Below, one piece after another: positions 28,076 to 37,113 of a stretch of DNA of 64,000 nucleotides (within the stretch, counting starts at the first letter, position 1; every line of letters starts with the position of its first letter). The stretch comes from Catillopecten margaritatus gill symbiont. Lineage in GTDB: Bacteria > Pseudomonadota > Gammaproteobacteria > PS1 > Pseudothioglobaceae. The notes beneath the pieces were generated by a model, which did no database searches, was not told the DNA's origin, and saw only the letters and a program-made list of their open reading frames with translations. The position numbers were made by a program, and so were the translations under genes. The stretch covers positions 744,001 to 808,000 of the forward strand of contig CP138327.1 of assembly GCA_037956075.1 (NCBI GenBank), in the 5' to 3' direction.

Positions 28076-29293
28076 ATGATAAATCAGTACAGACAACAAA
28101 AATTACTTAATCAATTAAATGACGGTGCGGTAGCAATTATTGCCACCAACCCTGAGCAAACTCGTAATAATGATGTGCTTTATCCGTTTCGCCCACACAG
28201 TGATTTTTGGTATTTGACGGGGTTTACTGAACCTGAATCGGTGGCGGTTTTTACCAAAGAAACCTATATAATTTTCTTGCGAGAGAAAGATCCGAAACGA
28301 GAGATTTGGGATGGTGAACGCTTGGGAATTGGTGCTGCACCACAGGCTTTAAAGGCAAATCAAGCCTATCCGATTAGTGCATTGAAAACGCAATTGCCGC
28401 AGTTAATAAAGAAAGCAACTACTATTTATTACGACTTTAAACCTTGTTCGTTAGATGATGCGATTATGGAGTGTTTGGGAGTGGCAAAAACACACTCTTT
28501 AGGCGAATATTTACACGAAATGCGTTTGTTTAAAGAAAAAAGTGAAATTGCGTTGATGCAAAAAGCGGCGGATATTTCGGTAGAGACGCACAAAATGGCG
28601 ATGCAACAAACCCAAGCGGGATTATTTGAGTATGAAGTGGCAAGTATTTTTGATGGGAATTTTAGAAAATATAATGCTGAACATGCCTATACACCAATTG
28701 TAGCGGGGGGTGAAAATGCCTGCGTGTTACATTATATTGAGAATAATCAAGAATTGAAAGAGGGGGATTTATTGTTGATTGATGCGGGTAGCGAAGTAGA
28801 AGGCTATGCATCGGACATTACCCGCACTTTCCCAATTAACGGGAAATTCAGCGAAGCGCAACGACAAATTTATCAAATTGTTTTAGATGCACAACTTGCA
28901 GCGATTGCAGCGATTAAACCAGGTGCAACGATTACTATGCCACATAAAATTGCATCGCAAATTATTCAACAAGGTCTGATTGATTTGGGAATTTTGGCAA
29001 AAAATGGTGATTTAAAACAATTTTATATGCACGGTACGGGGCATTGGCTCGGGCTAGATGTCCACGATGTCGGGCGTTATCAACAAGACAATCAAGATAG
29101 AAAATACGAAGCGGGGATGGTAACGACAGTGGAACCCGGTATTTATATCCGTAAGAGTGATAAAATTGACGCCAAATATTGGAACATCGGTATTCGCATT
29201 GAAGATGATGTGCTGGTTACTGAGGATGGAAATCGGGTGCTGACACAGGCGTTAGCGAAAGAAATTGATGAAATAGAGAAAATAATGAAATGA
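28076..29293 (+). CDS. pepP: PepP, Xaa-Pro aminopeptidase
   Basis: A 405-residue M24B metallopeptidase that removes N-terminal residues preceding proline. An N-terminal creatinase-like domain (NDVLYPFRPHSDFWYLTGF) precedes the pita-bread fold. Dimetal ligands are visible in LLIDAGSEVEGYASDITRTF (two Asp), HGTGHWLGLDVHD (His), VEPGIYI (Glu) and IRIEDDVLVTE (Glu). Its end overlaps the trpD start by ATGA. In many gammaproteobacteria pepP precedes ubiH; here trpD follows instead. Confidence 0.94.
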   Translation: MINQYRQQKLLNQLNDGAVAIIATNPEQTRNNDVLYPFRPHSDFWYLTGFTEPESVAVFTKETYIIFLREKDPKREIWDGERLGIGAAPQALKANQAYPISALKTQLPQLIKKATTIYYDFKPCSLDDAIMECLGVAKTHSLGEYLHEMRLFKEKSEIALMQKAADISVETHKMAMQQTQAGLFEYEVASIFDGNFRKYNAEHAYTPIVAGGENACVLHYIENNQELKEGDLLLIDAGSEVEGYASDITRTFPINGKFSEAQRQIYQIVLDAQLAAIAAIKPGATITMPHKIASQIIQQGLIDLGILAKNGDLKQFYMHGTGHWLGLDVHDVGRYQQDNQDRKYEAGMVTTVEPGIYIRKSDKIDAKYWNIGIRIEDDVLVTEDGNRVLTQALAKEIDEIEKIMK

Positions 29294-30309
29294 ATATACA
29301 AGAAGCAATAAAAGCAGTCATTGCCAAGCAAGATTTGAGCGAAGCACAAATGCACAGCGTGATGAGCGATATTATGACAGGCAAAACTGAGGATGCACAA
29401 ATTGGTGGTTTTTTGGTTGGTTTGTCAATGAAAGGCGAAACCGTTGCTGAAATTACAGCGGCGGCAAAAGTGATGCGTTCGTTGGTAACGGGTGTTAAAC
29501 TCCATAACCCAAAACATTTGGTAGATACCTGTGGTACGGGCGGTGATGGGCTCGGTTTGTTCAATATTTCCACGGCTTGCGCCTTTGTCGTCGCAGCAGC
29601 GGGTGCACAGGTTGCCAAACATGGTAATCGCAGTATTTCTTCTAAATCAGGCAGTGCCGATGTGTTGGAAGCAGCGGGTGTTAACTTGGATATGACCCCC
29701 GAAGCAATTAGCAAATCGGTGCAAAAAATTGGCGTTGGTTTTATGTTTGCCCCCGCCCATCACTCGGCAATGAAACATGCCATCGGGGCGAGAAAATCTT
29801 TAGCCGTTCGCACGATTTTTAATGTGCTAGGCCCACTGACCAATCCTGCTAAAGCACCCCATCAAGTGATGGGCGTGTATGACAAAAATTTAATTGAACC
29901 GATTGCAAATGTGCTAAAAAGTTTAGGGTCTAAGCATGTAATGGTGGTGCATTCTAAAGATGGGCTGGATGAAATTTCAATTGCCGACGATACCTTTGTG
30001 GCAGAACTCAAAGACGGTAAAGTAACGACTTATACCGTTAACCCAACGGATTTTGGCTTGCCGCTGGGTGATTTAAATGACATTAAAGCAGAAGACGCAG
30101 AAAGCTCGCTCACGCTAATTCAAAATGCACTAGATGGTGTAGAAGGTGCAGGGAAAAATATCATTGCCTTAAATGCAGGTGCGGCGATTTATGTATCAGG
30201 CGTGGCAAATTCGCTACAAGCAGGCATTGATAAAGCGGTGCAAATTTTAAACAGTGGCGTGGCACATCAAAAACTTGATGACTTCGTCAAAGAAAGCACA
30301 GGATGTTAA
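29290..30309 (+). CDS. trpD: TrpD, anthranilate phosphoribosyltransferase
   Basis: A 339-residue enzyme of tryptophan synthesis that adds a phosphoribosyl group from PRPP to anthranilate. The PRPP loop [11 protein letters not shown] is at about residues 76-86, with [18 protein letters not shown] after it and the HPAVRT-equivalent [18 protein letters not shown]. It overlaps pepP by four bases and is followed one base later by orn. trpG and trpE are not adjacent, so the trp genes are dispersed. Confidence 0.95.
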   Translation: MNIQEAIKAVIAKQDLSEAQMHSVMSDIMTGKTEDAQIGGFLVGLSMKGETVAEITAAAKVMRSLVTGVKLHNPKHLVDTCGTGGDGLGLFNISTACAFVVAAAGAQVAKHGNRSISSKSGSADVLEAAGVNLDMTPEAISKSVQKIGVGFMFAPAHHSAMKHAIGARKSLAVRTIFNVLGPLTNPAKAPHQVMGVYDKNLIEPIANVLKSLGSKHVMVVHSKDGLDEISIADDTFVAELKDGKVTTYTVNPTDFGLPLGDLNDIKAEDAESSLTLIQNALDGVEGAGKNIIALNAGAAIYVSGVANSLQAGIDKAVQILNSGVAHQKLDDFVKESTGC

Positions 30310-30310
30310 G

Positions 30311-30856
30311 ATGAGCGATAGAGAAACAAATTTAATTTGGATTGATTTGGAAATGACGGGTTTATTACCAGAAAGCGATGTTATTATTGAAATTGCCACA
30401 ATTGTAACCGATAAAGATTTGAATATTTTGGCAGAGGGTCCTGCCCTGGCCATTCATCAAAGCGATGCACTTTTGAACGGAATGGATGAGTGGAATACCG
30501 AGCATCATACGAATTCTGGCTTGGTTAAACGCGTTAAAGAAAGCCTAGTTTCCACTGAGCAAGCTGAGATTGAAACCATAGAATTTTTAAAAGAATGGGT
30601 CAATGAAGGTGCCTCGCCGATGTGTGGCAATACTATTTGTCAAGACCGTCGTTTTCTTTACAATACTATGCCGACTTTAGAAAAATTCTTCCACTATCGC
30701 CACATCGATGTTAGCACCTTGAAAGAGTTAATTAAACGCTGGAAACCCGATGCTGCCTTAGTGCGTGAAGGCGAATCTGAGCACTTGGCGTTGGCAGATA
30801 TTCGTGAGTCTATCAGAGAACTCAAACATTACCGCAACACTTTTATTAATGTCTAA
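30311..30856 (+). CDS. orn: Orn, oligoribonuclease
   Basis: A 181-residue DEDDh 3'-5' exonuclease that finishes degradation of 2- to 5-nt RNA, including pGpG. Catalytic motifs are [11 protein letters not shown] (first Asp and Glu), the Asp in [11 protein letters not shown] and the C-terminal [11 protein letters not shown] (His and Asp). ATG 30311 begins [10 protein letters not shown], the normal start; longer upstream frames run into trpD. Length matches E. coli Orn (181). It overlaps ispE by eight bases. Confidence 0.95.
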   Translation: MSDRETNLIWIDLEMTGLLPESDVIIEIATIVTDKDLNILAEGPALAIHQSDALLNGMDEWNTEHHTNSGLVKRVKESLVSTEQAEIETIEFLKEWVNEGASPMCGNTICQDRRFLYNTMPTLEKFFHYRHIDVSTLKELIKRWKPDAALVREGESEHLALADIRESIRELKHYRNTFINV

Positions 30857-31694
30857 AATTTGGCTTTCTCCTGCAAAACTTAACCTGTTTTTGCATATTA
30901 ATTCCAAACGAAAAGACGGGTATCACAACCTGCAAAGTATTTTCCAATTATTGGATTATTACGATGAATTGTCGTTTGACATCCGTCAAGATGGGGTTAT
31001 TTCTCGTGTTTCTGGTAATAAAACTGTACCAGAAGCAGAGGATTTGATTGTTCGAGCAGCCAAAGCATTACAAAAATCCGCAAATACGAATTTAGGAGTA
31101 GATATTTCCGTGCTAAAGCGCATTCCTGCGGGTGGAGGTTTGGGGGGAGGAAGTTCAAATGCTGCCACGACACTCATTGCACTTAATCAATTATGGGATG
31201 TGCAATATTCCACTCAACAACTATCAGAAATTGGTCTATCTCTAGGTGCCGATGTGCCGATTTTCATTGCTGGGCATAGTGCTTGGGCGGAAGGTGTGGG
31301 AGAAATTTTGACCCCGATGACGCTACCAAAACACAGCTTTTTAGTGGTGTCAATTAACAAACATATTTCTACTCAGAAAATATTCTCACATAAAGCATTG
31401 ACAATGACACCTGTTATAGGGAAAATGCACCCTTTCTCAGAGTTAATCAATCCATACAATGATTGTCTTGAGGCTGCCATAGAGTTAGAGGTTGAGGTTT
31501 TAGAGGCGTTAGCGCATTTAGAATCAGCCAAAAATTATCTTTATGAGCCGAGGATGACGGGCACAGGTTGTTGTGTGTTTGTGGAGTTTAAAGATGAGAA
31601 AGATGCTTTGGTGGCGTTGAAAAATGTACCAAAGCGATGGGCGGGTTTTGTTGCTAAGGCACTTGATACCTCGCCCACTATTAACGAAAGTTAA
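30849..31694 (+). CDS. ispE: IspE, 4-diphosphocytidyl-2-C-methyl-D-erythritol kinase
   Basis: A 281-residue GHMP kinase in the MEP pathway for isoprenoids. It begins [17 protein letters not shown], the conserved substrate-binding start, and has the ATP loop [19 protein letters not shown] (about residues 92-110) and the C-terminal [13 protein letters not shown] place the start at ATG 30849, within orn, rather than the upstream in-frame ATG at 30765. The ispE - tRNA-Gln - prs order that follows is a classic gammaproteobacterial arrangement. Confidence 0.95.
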   Translation: MSKIWLSPAKLNLFLHINSKRKDGYHNLQSIFQLLDYYDELSFDIRQDGVISRVSGNKTVPEAEDLIVRAAKALQKSANTNLGVDISVLKRIPAGGGLGGGSSNAATTLIALNQLWDVQYSTQQLSEIGLSLGADVPIFIAGHSAWAEGVGEILTPMTLPKHSFLVVSINKHISTQKIFSHKALTMTPVIGKMHPFSELINPYNDCLEAAIELEVEVLEALAHLESAKNYLYEPRMTGTGCCVFVEFKDEKDALVALKNVPKRWAGFVAKALDTSPTINES

Positions 31695-31702
31695 TCCTTA
31701 AT

Positions 31703-31777
31703 TGGGCTGTCGCCAAGCGGTAAGGCAACGGGTTTTGATCCCGTCATGCGCAGGTTCAAATCCTGCCAGCCCAGCCA
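31703..31777 (+). tRNA. tRNA-Gln (TTG)
   Basis: A 75-nt cloverleaf starting TGGGCTG and closing CAGCCCA with encoded GCCA. D arm GCCAAGCGGTAAGGC, anticodon loop TTTTGAT with anticodon TTG, T arm GCAGGTTCAAATCCTGC. Very close in pattern to E. coli tRNA-Gln. Located between ispE and prs as in many relatives. Confidence 0.96.
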
Positions 31778-31783
31778 ATTTAC

Positions 31784-31915
31784 TTTTTTCGCTGCGTCTT
31801 TTTTCCTTCTGCGGCGTTAAATTTTTAAAATACTCAAGTTGTGTAGGTCGCCCTACACGCCTTCGTATTTTAAAAATTTGCCTTACAGAAGAAAAAAATA
31901 CTTTGCGAAAAAAAA
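31784..31915. repeat. Long imperfect inverted repeat (about 130 bp)
   Basis: Arms of about 60 bp run from TTTTTTCGC (31784) to GCGAAAAAA (about 31905-31913), sharing a run AATTTTTAAAATAC / GTATTTTAAAAATT and TTCTG / CAGAA blocks. The centre, 31841-31858, is a perfect hairpin GTGTAGG-TCGC-CCTACAC. It lies between tRNA-Gln and prs and fills most of that gap. It may be a MITE or a large transcription-ending structure. No target duplication is obvious. Confidence 0.6.
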
Positions 31916-32043
31916 CAAAACCCCTATTCATATAAAACTATTTTAATATTTAGGGATTTTTGTGTCTTTTTTGTTGGTAATTCGTGGGATATTTTATTTT
32001 ATCATTGTATAATTTACACACTTTATAACAAGTCAACTCTTAT

Positions 32044-33006
32044 ATGTCACTCGACACAATTAAAATTTTTAGCGGCAATGCAAATCCGCAACTTTCTGGT
32101 GAAATTATTTCTCATTTAAATGTGATTCAAGGCAAAGCCTTAGTGAGTCAGTTTAGTGATGGGGAGGCACAGGTTGAGATTTTGGAAAATGTGCGTGGAT
32201 GTGATGTGTTTGTTTTACAGCCAACTTGTGGGCCTTCTCCTGCGGAAACTTTAATGGAATTGTTGATTATTGTGGATGCGTTGAAGCGTTCTTCGGCATC
32301 GAGAATTACGGCGGTGGTGCCTTATCTTGGTTATTCTCGTCAAGACCGTCGTTCGCGTTTGACGCGTGTGCCGATTACGGCGAAATTGGCGGCGAAAATG
32401 ATTGAAGCGGCAGGGGTTGATAGAATTTTAACGGTTGATTTACACGCTGATCAAATTCAAGGATTTTTTAATATTCCAATCGATAATATTTATGCGCAGC
32501 CCGTTTTATTAGAAGATATTATGGCACAAAACTATGACGATATCGTTGTGGTATCGCCTGATGTGGGTGGCGTGGTGCGTGCGCGTGCGGCAGCTAAAAA
32601 ATTGAATGATGCCGATTTAGCAATTATCGACAAACGCCGCCCCAAAGCGAATGTTGTGGAAGTGATGAATGTGATTGGCGAGGTTGAGGGGTGTACTTGT
32701 ATTTTGATTGACGATATGGTTGATACCGCAGGCACACTATGTCAAGCGGCAGATATTTTGAAGGAAAAAGGTGCTAAAAAAGTGGTTGCTTACACAACCC
32801 ACGCCGTCTTATCTGGAAAAGCGATTGACAATATCAACAATTCAGCATTAGATGAATTGGTAGCAACCAATACCATTCCTTTATCGGGCCCAGCAGCGAG
32901 TTGTCAGAAAATCAGACAATTATCTTTTGCGCCAAAATTAGCGGAAGTTATTAAACGCATCAGTGAAGAGCAATCTATTATCAACATTTTCTCTGATGCT
33001 GAATAA
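32044..33006 (+). CDS. prs: Prs, ribose-phosphate pyrophosphokinase
   Basis: A 320-residue enzyme that makes PRPP from ribose-5-phosphate and ATP, feeding nucleotides, histidine and tryptophan (TrpD in this window uses it). Motifs include [10 protein letters not shown], the flexible loop YSRQDRRSR, the metal-site [24 protein letters not shown] and the PRPP loop [19 protein letters not shown] at 32008-32013 may be the -10 of its promoter. rplY, which often follows prs, is absent; rpoD comes next. Confidence 0.96.
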   Translation: MSLDTIKIFSGNANPQLSGEIISHLNVIQGKALVSQFSDGEAQVEILENVRGCDVFVLQPTCGPSPAETLMELLIIVDALKRSSASRITAVVPYLGYSRQDRRSRLTRVPITAKLAAKMIEAAGVDRILTVDLHADQIQGFFNIPIDNIYAQPVLLEDIMAQNYDDIVVVSPDVGGVVRARAAAKKLNDADLAIIDKRRPKANVVEVMNVIGEVEGCTCILIDDMVDTAGTLCQAADILKEKGAKKVVAYTTHAVLSGKAIDNINNSALDELVATNTIPLSGPAASCQKIRQLSFAPKLAEVIKRISEEQSIINIFSDAE

Positions 33007-33109
33007 TAAAAAATAGCACTTGAAATTTAAATTTAGACCCTTATATAAAAGTCTATATATGTATAATCACCCCTTAAACGCCCTATTTATCGTAATATAA
33101 AAATCATTT

Positions 33110-34921
33110 ATGAAATCTACAACAAAAGCACATAAGCAAGCACTCGAAAAACTCATCATGATTGGTAAGGATAAAGGTTATTTGACCTACGCCGAACTAA
33201 ATGATTTGCTACCAAAAGACTTATTAACACAAGATCAAATTGAGCCAATTGTTACTATTTTAGAAGAATTGGATATTGTTGTCTCTGAAACCATTCCTGA
33301 TGTAGACACCTTGGTTGTAGAATCAGGTGCAAAAGCACAATCAACTTCCGCAGAAGCGGCAGTTGCAGCACTTGCAGCACTTGACTCAGAATTTGGCAGA
33401 ACTACCGATCCTGTAAGAATGTATATGCGTGAAATGGGTGTGGTTGACTTATTAGAGCAAGAAGATGAAATCCGTATTGCTAAAGAAATCGAAGCTGGTA
33501 TTTTTGAAATTATGCAAGCAATTACGCTCTACCCTTCTATTGCTGACCAGTTTTTCAAAGCACATATGCGACTTGAAGAAGGTAAGTGCAAGATGACCGA
33601 TGTCATTATTGGCTATCAAAATGATGCACAAGATTTTGCTAAGAAAAAAGCAGCGTTTGATGCGGGTGAATATGACGATGATGAAGAATATGCAGACATG
33701 GAAGAAATGGAATACACAGGTCCAGATGAAGACCAAGTATATGTGCGCTTTGACAAAATTTTAAAATCTTTTAAAAAGTATCAAGTTGCCAATGAAAAGC
33801 ACGGTCTTCGCGATGAAAAAACAGTAGCTGCGCGTACAAAATTATCGGTCAATTTATCAGATCTACGCTTAGCACCAAAACTGGTTAATACCATGGTAGA
33901 AGTTGTTTGTGACCGCGTCAATGAGATTAAAAAACAAGAAAAATCTATTCAAAATACTTGCCTATATGCAGGCATGGAACGCAAGCAATTTTTCGAATTA
34001 TTCACCAACAATGAGACTGATTTTGATTGGTTGGCAAAAGCTAAGTTAGATGAAAAAATTGCAGGAAAGTTGAAAGAAAGTAAAGACAAGATTTACTATG
34101 CGCAAAAAAATCTTAGAAACCATGAAGAAGAAATGCAACTCACAATTACCGAGTTAAAAGCACTCAACAAACTCTATCGCCGTGGCGACCGTCGTGCGAA
34201 GCAAGCAAAATCACAAATGATTGAAGCGAATTTGCGTTTGGTTATTTCAATTGCTAAAAAATATGCCAATCGTGGTTTGCAATTTTTAGACCTCATTCAA
34301 GAGGGCAATGTTGGTTTGATGAAAGCCGTTGATAAATTTGAATACCGTCGTGGTTACAAATTCTCAACCTATGCAACTTGGTGGATTCGCCAAGCCATTA
34401 CCCGTTCAATCGCTGACCAAGCGCGCACCATTCGTATTCCTGTGCATATGATTGAAACCATCAACAAACTGAACCGTGTGAAGCGTCAACTCCTGCAAAA
34501 ATACGGCAGAGAGGCGACACCTGAAGAGTTGGCAACAGAGATGGAATTGCCAGAATACAAAATTATTAAGATTTTAAAAATTGCCAAAGAGCCTTTATCA
34601 ATGGAAACCCCAGTTGGTGATGATGAAGACTCAAATATCGGTGATTTCATTGAAGATACACACTTATCTTCCCCTGTGGACATCACCACCAAAGAAAGCC
34701 TTAGAGAAACTACTGGTGACCTACTTGCCAACCTTTCTCCAAGAGAAGCAAAAGTATTAAAAATGCGTTTCGGTATCGATATGAATACCGACCACACCCT
34801 TGAAGAAGTTGGGCGTCAATTTGATGTAACGCGTGAGCGTATCCGTCAAATCGAAGCCAAAGCATTGCGCAAACTCAGACACCCATCAAGAGCGCACAAA
34901 CTTGCAAGTTTTCTAGAGTAA
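33110..34921 (+). CDS. rpoD: RpoD, primary sigma factor (sigma-70)
   Basis: A 603-residue housekeeping sigma factor. Region 1.1 spans about residues 1-80; region 1.2 has [15 protein letters not shown]; a non-conserved acidic insert follows ([15 protein letters not shown]). Region 2 holds [21 protein letters not shown] in two parts and [17 protein letters not shown] for -10 recognition, region 4.2 [19 protein letters not shown] for the -35. These match E. coli sigma-70 (613). dnaG is not upstream; prs is. The tRNA-Ile2 gene follows 10 bases after the stop. Confidence 0.97.
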   Translation: MKSTTKAHKQALEKLIMIGKDKGYLTYAELNDLLPKDLLTQDQIEPIVTILEELDIVVSETIPDVDTLVVESGAKAQSTSAEAAVAALAALDSEFGRTTDPVRMYMREMGVVDLLEQEDEIRIAKEIEAGIFEIMQAITLYPSIADQFFKAHMRLEEGKCKMTDVIIGYQNDAQDFAKKKAAFDAGEYDDDEEYADMEEMEYTGPDEDQVYVRFDKILKSFKKYQVANEKHGLRDEKTVAARTKLSVNLSDLRLAPKLVNTMVEVVCDRVNEIKKQEKSIQNTCLYAGMERKQFFELFTNNETDFDWLAKAKLDEKIAGKLKESKDKIYYAQKNLRNHEEEMQLTITELKALNKLYRRGDRRAKQAKSQMIEANLRLVISIAKKYANRGLQFLDLIQEGNVGLMKAVDKFEYRRGYKFSTYATWWIRQAITRSIADQARTIRIPVHMIETINKLNRVKRQLLQKYGREATPEELATEMELPEYKIIKILKIAKEPLSMETPVGDDEDSNIGDFIEDTHLSSPVDITTKESLRETTGDLLANLSPREAKVLKMRFGIDMNTDHTLEEVGRQFDVTRERIRQIEAKALRKLRHPSRAHKLASFLE

Positions 34922-34931
34922 CTCTTTACAC

Positions 34932-35008
34932 GGGCCTATAGCTCAGTTGGTTAGAGCAATCGACTCATAATCGATTGGTCCTTGGTTCAAGTCCAAGTAG
35001 GCCCACCA
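34932..35008 (+). tRNA. tRNA-Ile2 (CAT; lysidine-modified)
   Basis: A 77-nt tRNA with acceptor stem GGGCCTA / TAGGCCC, D arm GCTCAGTTGGTTAGAGC, anticodon loop CTCATAA (anticodon CAT), T arm CTTGGTTCAAGTCCAAG and encoded CCA. A CAT anticodon could be Met or Ile2. The acceptor pairs C4-G69 and C5-G68 are the TilS identity elements of E. coli tRNA-Ile2 and differ from tRNA-Met. The position just after rpoD also matches the E. coli rpoD-ileX neighbourhood. tRNA-Met remains the alternative. Confidence 0.83.
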
Positions 35009-35017
35009 TATGACAAA

Positions 35018-35052
35018 TAAAAAAATACCGACTTAAAGTCGGTATTTTTTTT
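35018..35052. terminator. Bidirectional Rho-independent terminator
   Basis: The stem ATACCGAC / GTCGGTAT with loop TTAAA, flanked by a run of A before and eight T after. It can end tRNA-Ile2/rpoD transcription on the plus strand and hipA transcription arriving on the minus strand. Confidence 0.9.
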
Positions 35053-35090
35053 GTTGGGCAATATGAATATTTTAAAAGACTTGGGTAAAG

Positions 35091-36383
35091 TTATTGCAAA
35101 CCAAAGTGTTTGATATTGACATTAATTTCTTTACTTATTTTAACTCTTTGCTTGTCACTCACACCATTTTTACTGGCAAAAGCATCCCAATTTAACAATG
35201 CATTTTTCACTTCATCAATCATCTTGTCTGGCTTATTAATGGAAAATTTCCTAGCCACTCCAACCAAGTCTTCTCGTCTAATTTCGTTGATGCCTGCTTT
35301 TCCATTAATAAGCATCTGATGTTTACTCGTCCAATCACCGTTGGGATTATAAGCATGGGTAACATCAAAGGCAGGGGCAAGTAACCATTTGCCTGTTTTA
35401 TCCATTAAAAACGAAAAGTTTTTTGTGTGGTCGTCGCAATTGTTGGACAGGACATTGAACACCATTCGTTTGTAGATTTCGGCAATGGATTTTTTGCTAA
35501 TATCCAATCTTTGAGCGGTGCGTAGTAGTAGCGAATAGTCAGTCACATAAGGAATGTTAAAATCTTGATGTGCTAATGCACAGAAAGATTGCATATGAAT
35601 TTTTTGCCCATCAACACGATCAAAACGCTTGGTCATAAAGTGCGTTCGGTCACCGTCTTTGAGTAATTTACACTCACTCATTTGAATACCTGCTTCTTGC
35701 GCCATTAAATAATATACATATTCTATACATCCATAGCCATTACCACCACCAAGCTCTTTGTCCTCGCCTACACCGTCGAATTTTAGCAACCAATGTTCAT
35801 AATCTTCTGGCAATTCAAATTGTCCAGCAATAATATTTTTAGTCTCTCGGTTCCAACCAATCACTGCTTTTGGTCGTGCACCGCCTGCTGATGAACCAAT
35901 TTGTATCAAGTTGCTAGCAACTTCTGACAGTTTTCCTTGGATAGCCTTTCTAGCGCTCTCAACCAAATCACTCATCGCTAATGGATAATGACTCACTTCT
36001 TCTTGTGCAGATGCAGGTTCAAATTCCAATGCACCCATGCCCCGTTTACCCATATAAAGTAGGCGGTCTAGTGCGGTTATTTTGTCCTTATCGATACCTT
36101 TTTTTTCCATATACTGATCAACCAATGCGTTACCAAAATTATCGGGCAACGAATCAGCAATCATCCCTGGCAAACCTTTAAAGGTTTTTTTAGAAAGGTC
36201 AAAATCATAGACTTCATTATTAACTGGCATATAAATAGGTGCTGGATTTATGCCTGTTGAAATGCCATCTGCATATTGAAATAAATAAAAACCATTAGAC
36301 CTGGGTTTTTCATAAATTGACCCAATATGTTGCCCCCACAACATAACATCGACCACTTGGTTTTTTTTGTCAAAATTCGCCAT
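35091..36383 (-). CDS. hipA: HipA-family serine/threonine kinase toxin
   Basis: A 430-residue HipA-like kinase. HipA of E. coli phosphorylates glutamyl-tRNA synthetase and induces persistence; the target here is unknown. The N-terminal domain includes FKGLPGMIADSLPDNFGN. The glycine/serine loop is IQIGSSAGGARPKAVIG (about residue 162), the catalytic motif NCDDHTKNFSF (about 315) and the metal motif APAFDVT (about 335). It overlaps the antitoxin gene by one base (TAATG). The SSAGGARPK loop form suggests the broader HipA/YjjJ-type group rather than strict E. coli HipA. Confidence 0.9.
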   Translation of the reverse strand: MANFDKKNQVVDVMLWGQHIGSIYEKPRSNGFYLFQYADGISTGINPAPIYMPVNNEVYDFDLSKKTFKGLPGMIADSLPDNFGNALVDQYMEKKGIDKDKITALDRLLYMGKRGMGALEFEPASAQEEVSHYPLAMSDLVESARKAIQGKLSEVASNLIQIGSSAGGARPKAVIGWNRETKNIIAGQFELPEDYEHWLLKFDGVGEDKELGGGNGYGCIEYVYYLMAQEAGIQMSECKLLKDGDRTHFMTKRFDRVDGQKIHMQSFCALAHQDFNIPYVTDYSLLLRTAQRLDISKKSIAEIYKRMVFNVLSNNCDDHTKNFSFLMDKTGKWLLAPAFDVTHAYNPNGDWTSKHQMLINGKAGINEIRREDLVGVARKFSINKPDKMIDEVKNALLNWDAFASKNGVSDKQRVKISKEINVNIKHFGLQ

Positions 36384-36754
36384 TACAAACCCTTAAAACC
36401 TGTAATCTTTGGAAATGTCCCCGTATTTTCAAAACTTGTACTTGGGCGAATTCTTTGAACAGGTTTCTTTTTTTGCTTCTTAGACATTTCTATTGGAGAT
36501 ATTGCCACCTCTTCAGGCACTAGATTATTGAGCTTAGATAACAAGCCCATTGCACGAAGAATGGCAATCAATGGCAAGAGTGAAATTTCACCTTTTTGCT
36601 CAAAACGCGCTACTGTACTGCGTGATATACCTGCACGCTCTGCTAACTCACTTTGAGACATTTGGCGAGTACTGTCATTCAGTCTCAAATTTCTAATTCT
36701 GACGGCAATTTCAGCAACTGCTTCTCTATCGGTATTAAATTTATCAATTTTCAT
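36383..36754 (-). CDS. hipB: HipB-like helix-turn-helix antitoxin/repressor
   Basis: A 123-residue DNA-binding protein with a Cro/C1-type helix-turn-helix at about residues 33-60 (MSQSELAERAGISRSTVARF). In the hip system the repressor binds HipA and the operon promoter. The C-terminal 50 residues, basic then rich in Pro/Ser/Thr, could contact HipA. The upstream region has palindromic GACTCA sites that are good operator candidates. The gene order repressor-kinase with TAATG coupling is standard. Confidence 0.88.
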   Translation of the reverse strand: MKIDKFNTDREAVAEIAVRIRNLRLNDSTRQMSQSELAERAGISRSTVARFEQKGEISLLPLIAILRAMGLLSKLNNLVPEEVAISPIEMSKKQKKKPVQRIRPSTSFENTGTFPKITGFKGL

Positions 36755-36766
36755 ATCATTATTATA

Positions 36767-36812
36767 GACTCAATAATGAGTCATTAACAACTGTTTTTAT
36801 ACTTAATGACTC
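36767..36812. promoter_or_regulatory. Candidate HipB operator
   Basis: The perfect palindrome GACTCAATAATGAGTC at 36767-36782 starts 13 bases upstream of the hipB start codon. A second TTAATGACTC half or full site follows at 36803-36812, with its GACTC 36 bases beyond the first. Paired palindromes in front of a hip repressor gene are the expected autoregulatory layout; binding is inferred. Confidence 0.6.
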
Positions 36813-36857
36813 AAATATGATACAATTAAAAATATTTTTTTAGTTTGTATATGACTG

Positions 36858-36940
36858 CTCTAATCCAAAAGTAGAGATTGCAAATATAGTGCCATTCCTT
36901 GTTCTGCCTGTGTTTGCAAAAAATATGAGTCCCACTCATA
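36858..36940. mobile_element. Truncated copy of the CTAATCC MITE (left half)
   Basis: From CTAATCCAAAAGTAGAGATT the sequence aligns along about 80 bp with the left arm of the element at 22958-23120, with scattered differences. The right arm is missing. It stops where a different MITE begins (36942), suggesting that the second insertion or a deletion removed the other half. Confidence 0.6.
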
Positions 36941-36941
36941 G

Positions 36942-37092
36942 AGATCCCTGCATTAGAGATAAATACTGAATAAAAGTTAAATTTTATTTAGTTGGTAATT
37001 TTTACAAAGCAAGGTTAATGTAGGTTTTGTAAAAATTAACAAATGGATGAAGGTTGGCTTTTAGGCGGTATTTATCTCTAATGCAGGGGTCT
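36942..37092. mobile_element. MITE, 151 bp, with AGACCCCTGCATTAGAG ends
   Basis: Inverted ends of 25 bp (left AGATCCCTGCATTAGAGATA, right the inverse of AGACCCCTGCATTAGAGATA, continuing AATAC) with a single mismatch. No coding potential. No clear target duplication. Together with the truncated element before it this fills the 360-bp gap between hipB and the RND gene. The ends resemble but are not the same as those at 17767. A single similar end (CTAATGCAAGGGTCTCA) is also present at about 43880-43896. Confidence 0.72.
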
Positions 37093-37113
37093 AAATAATT
37101 GCACTAAAGAGTG

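Noticed and set aside
31698-31935. Open frames on both strands across tRNA-Gln (minus-strand product with GLAGFEPAHDGIKTRC)
   Set aside because: Antisense or read-through of a tRNA and the adjacent hairpin; no ribosome site and typical artefact composition.
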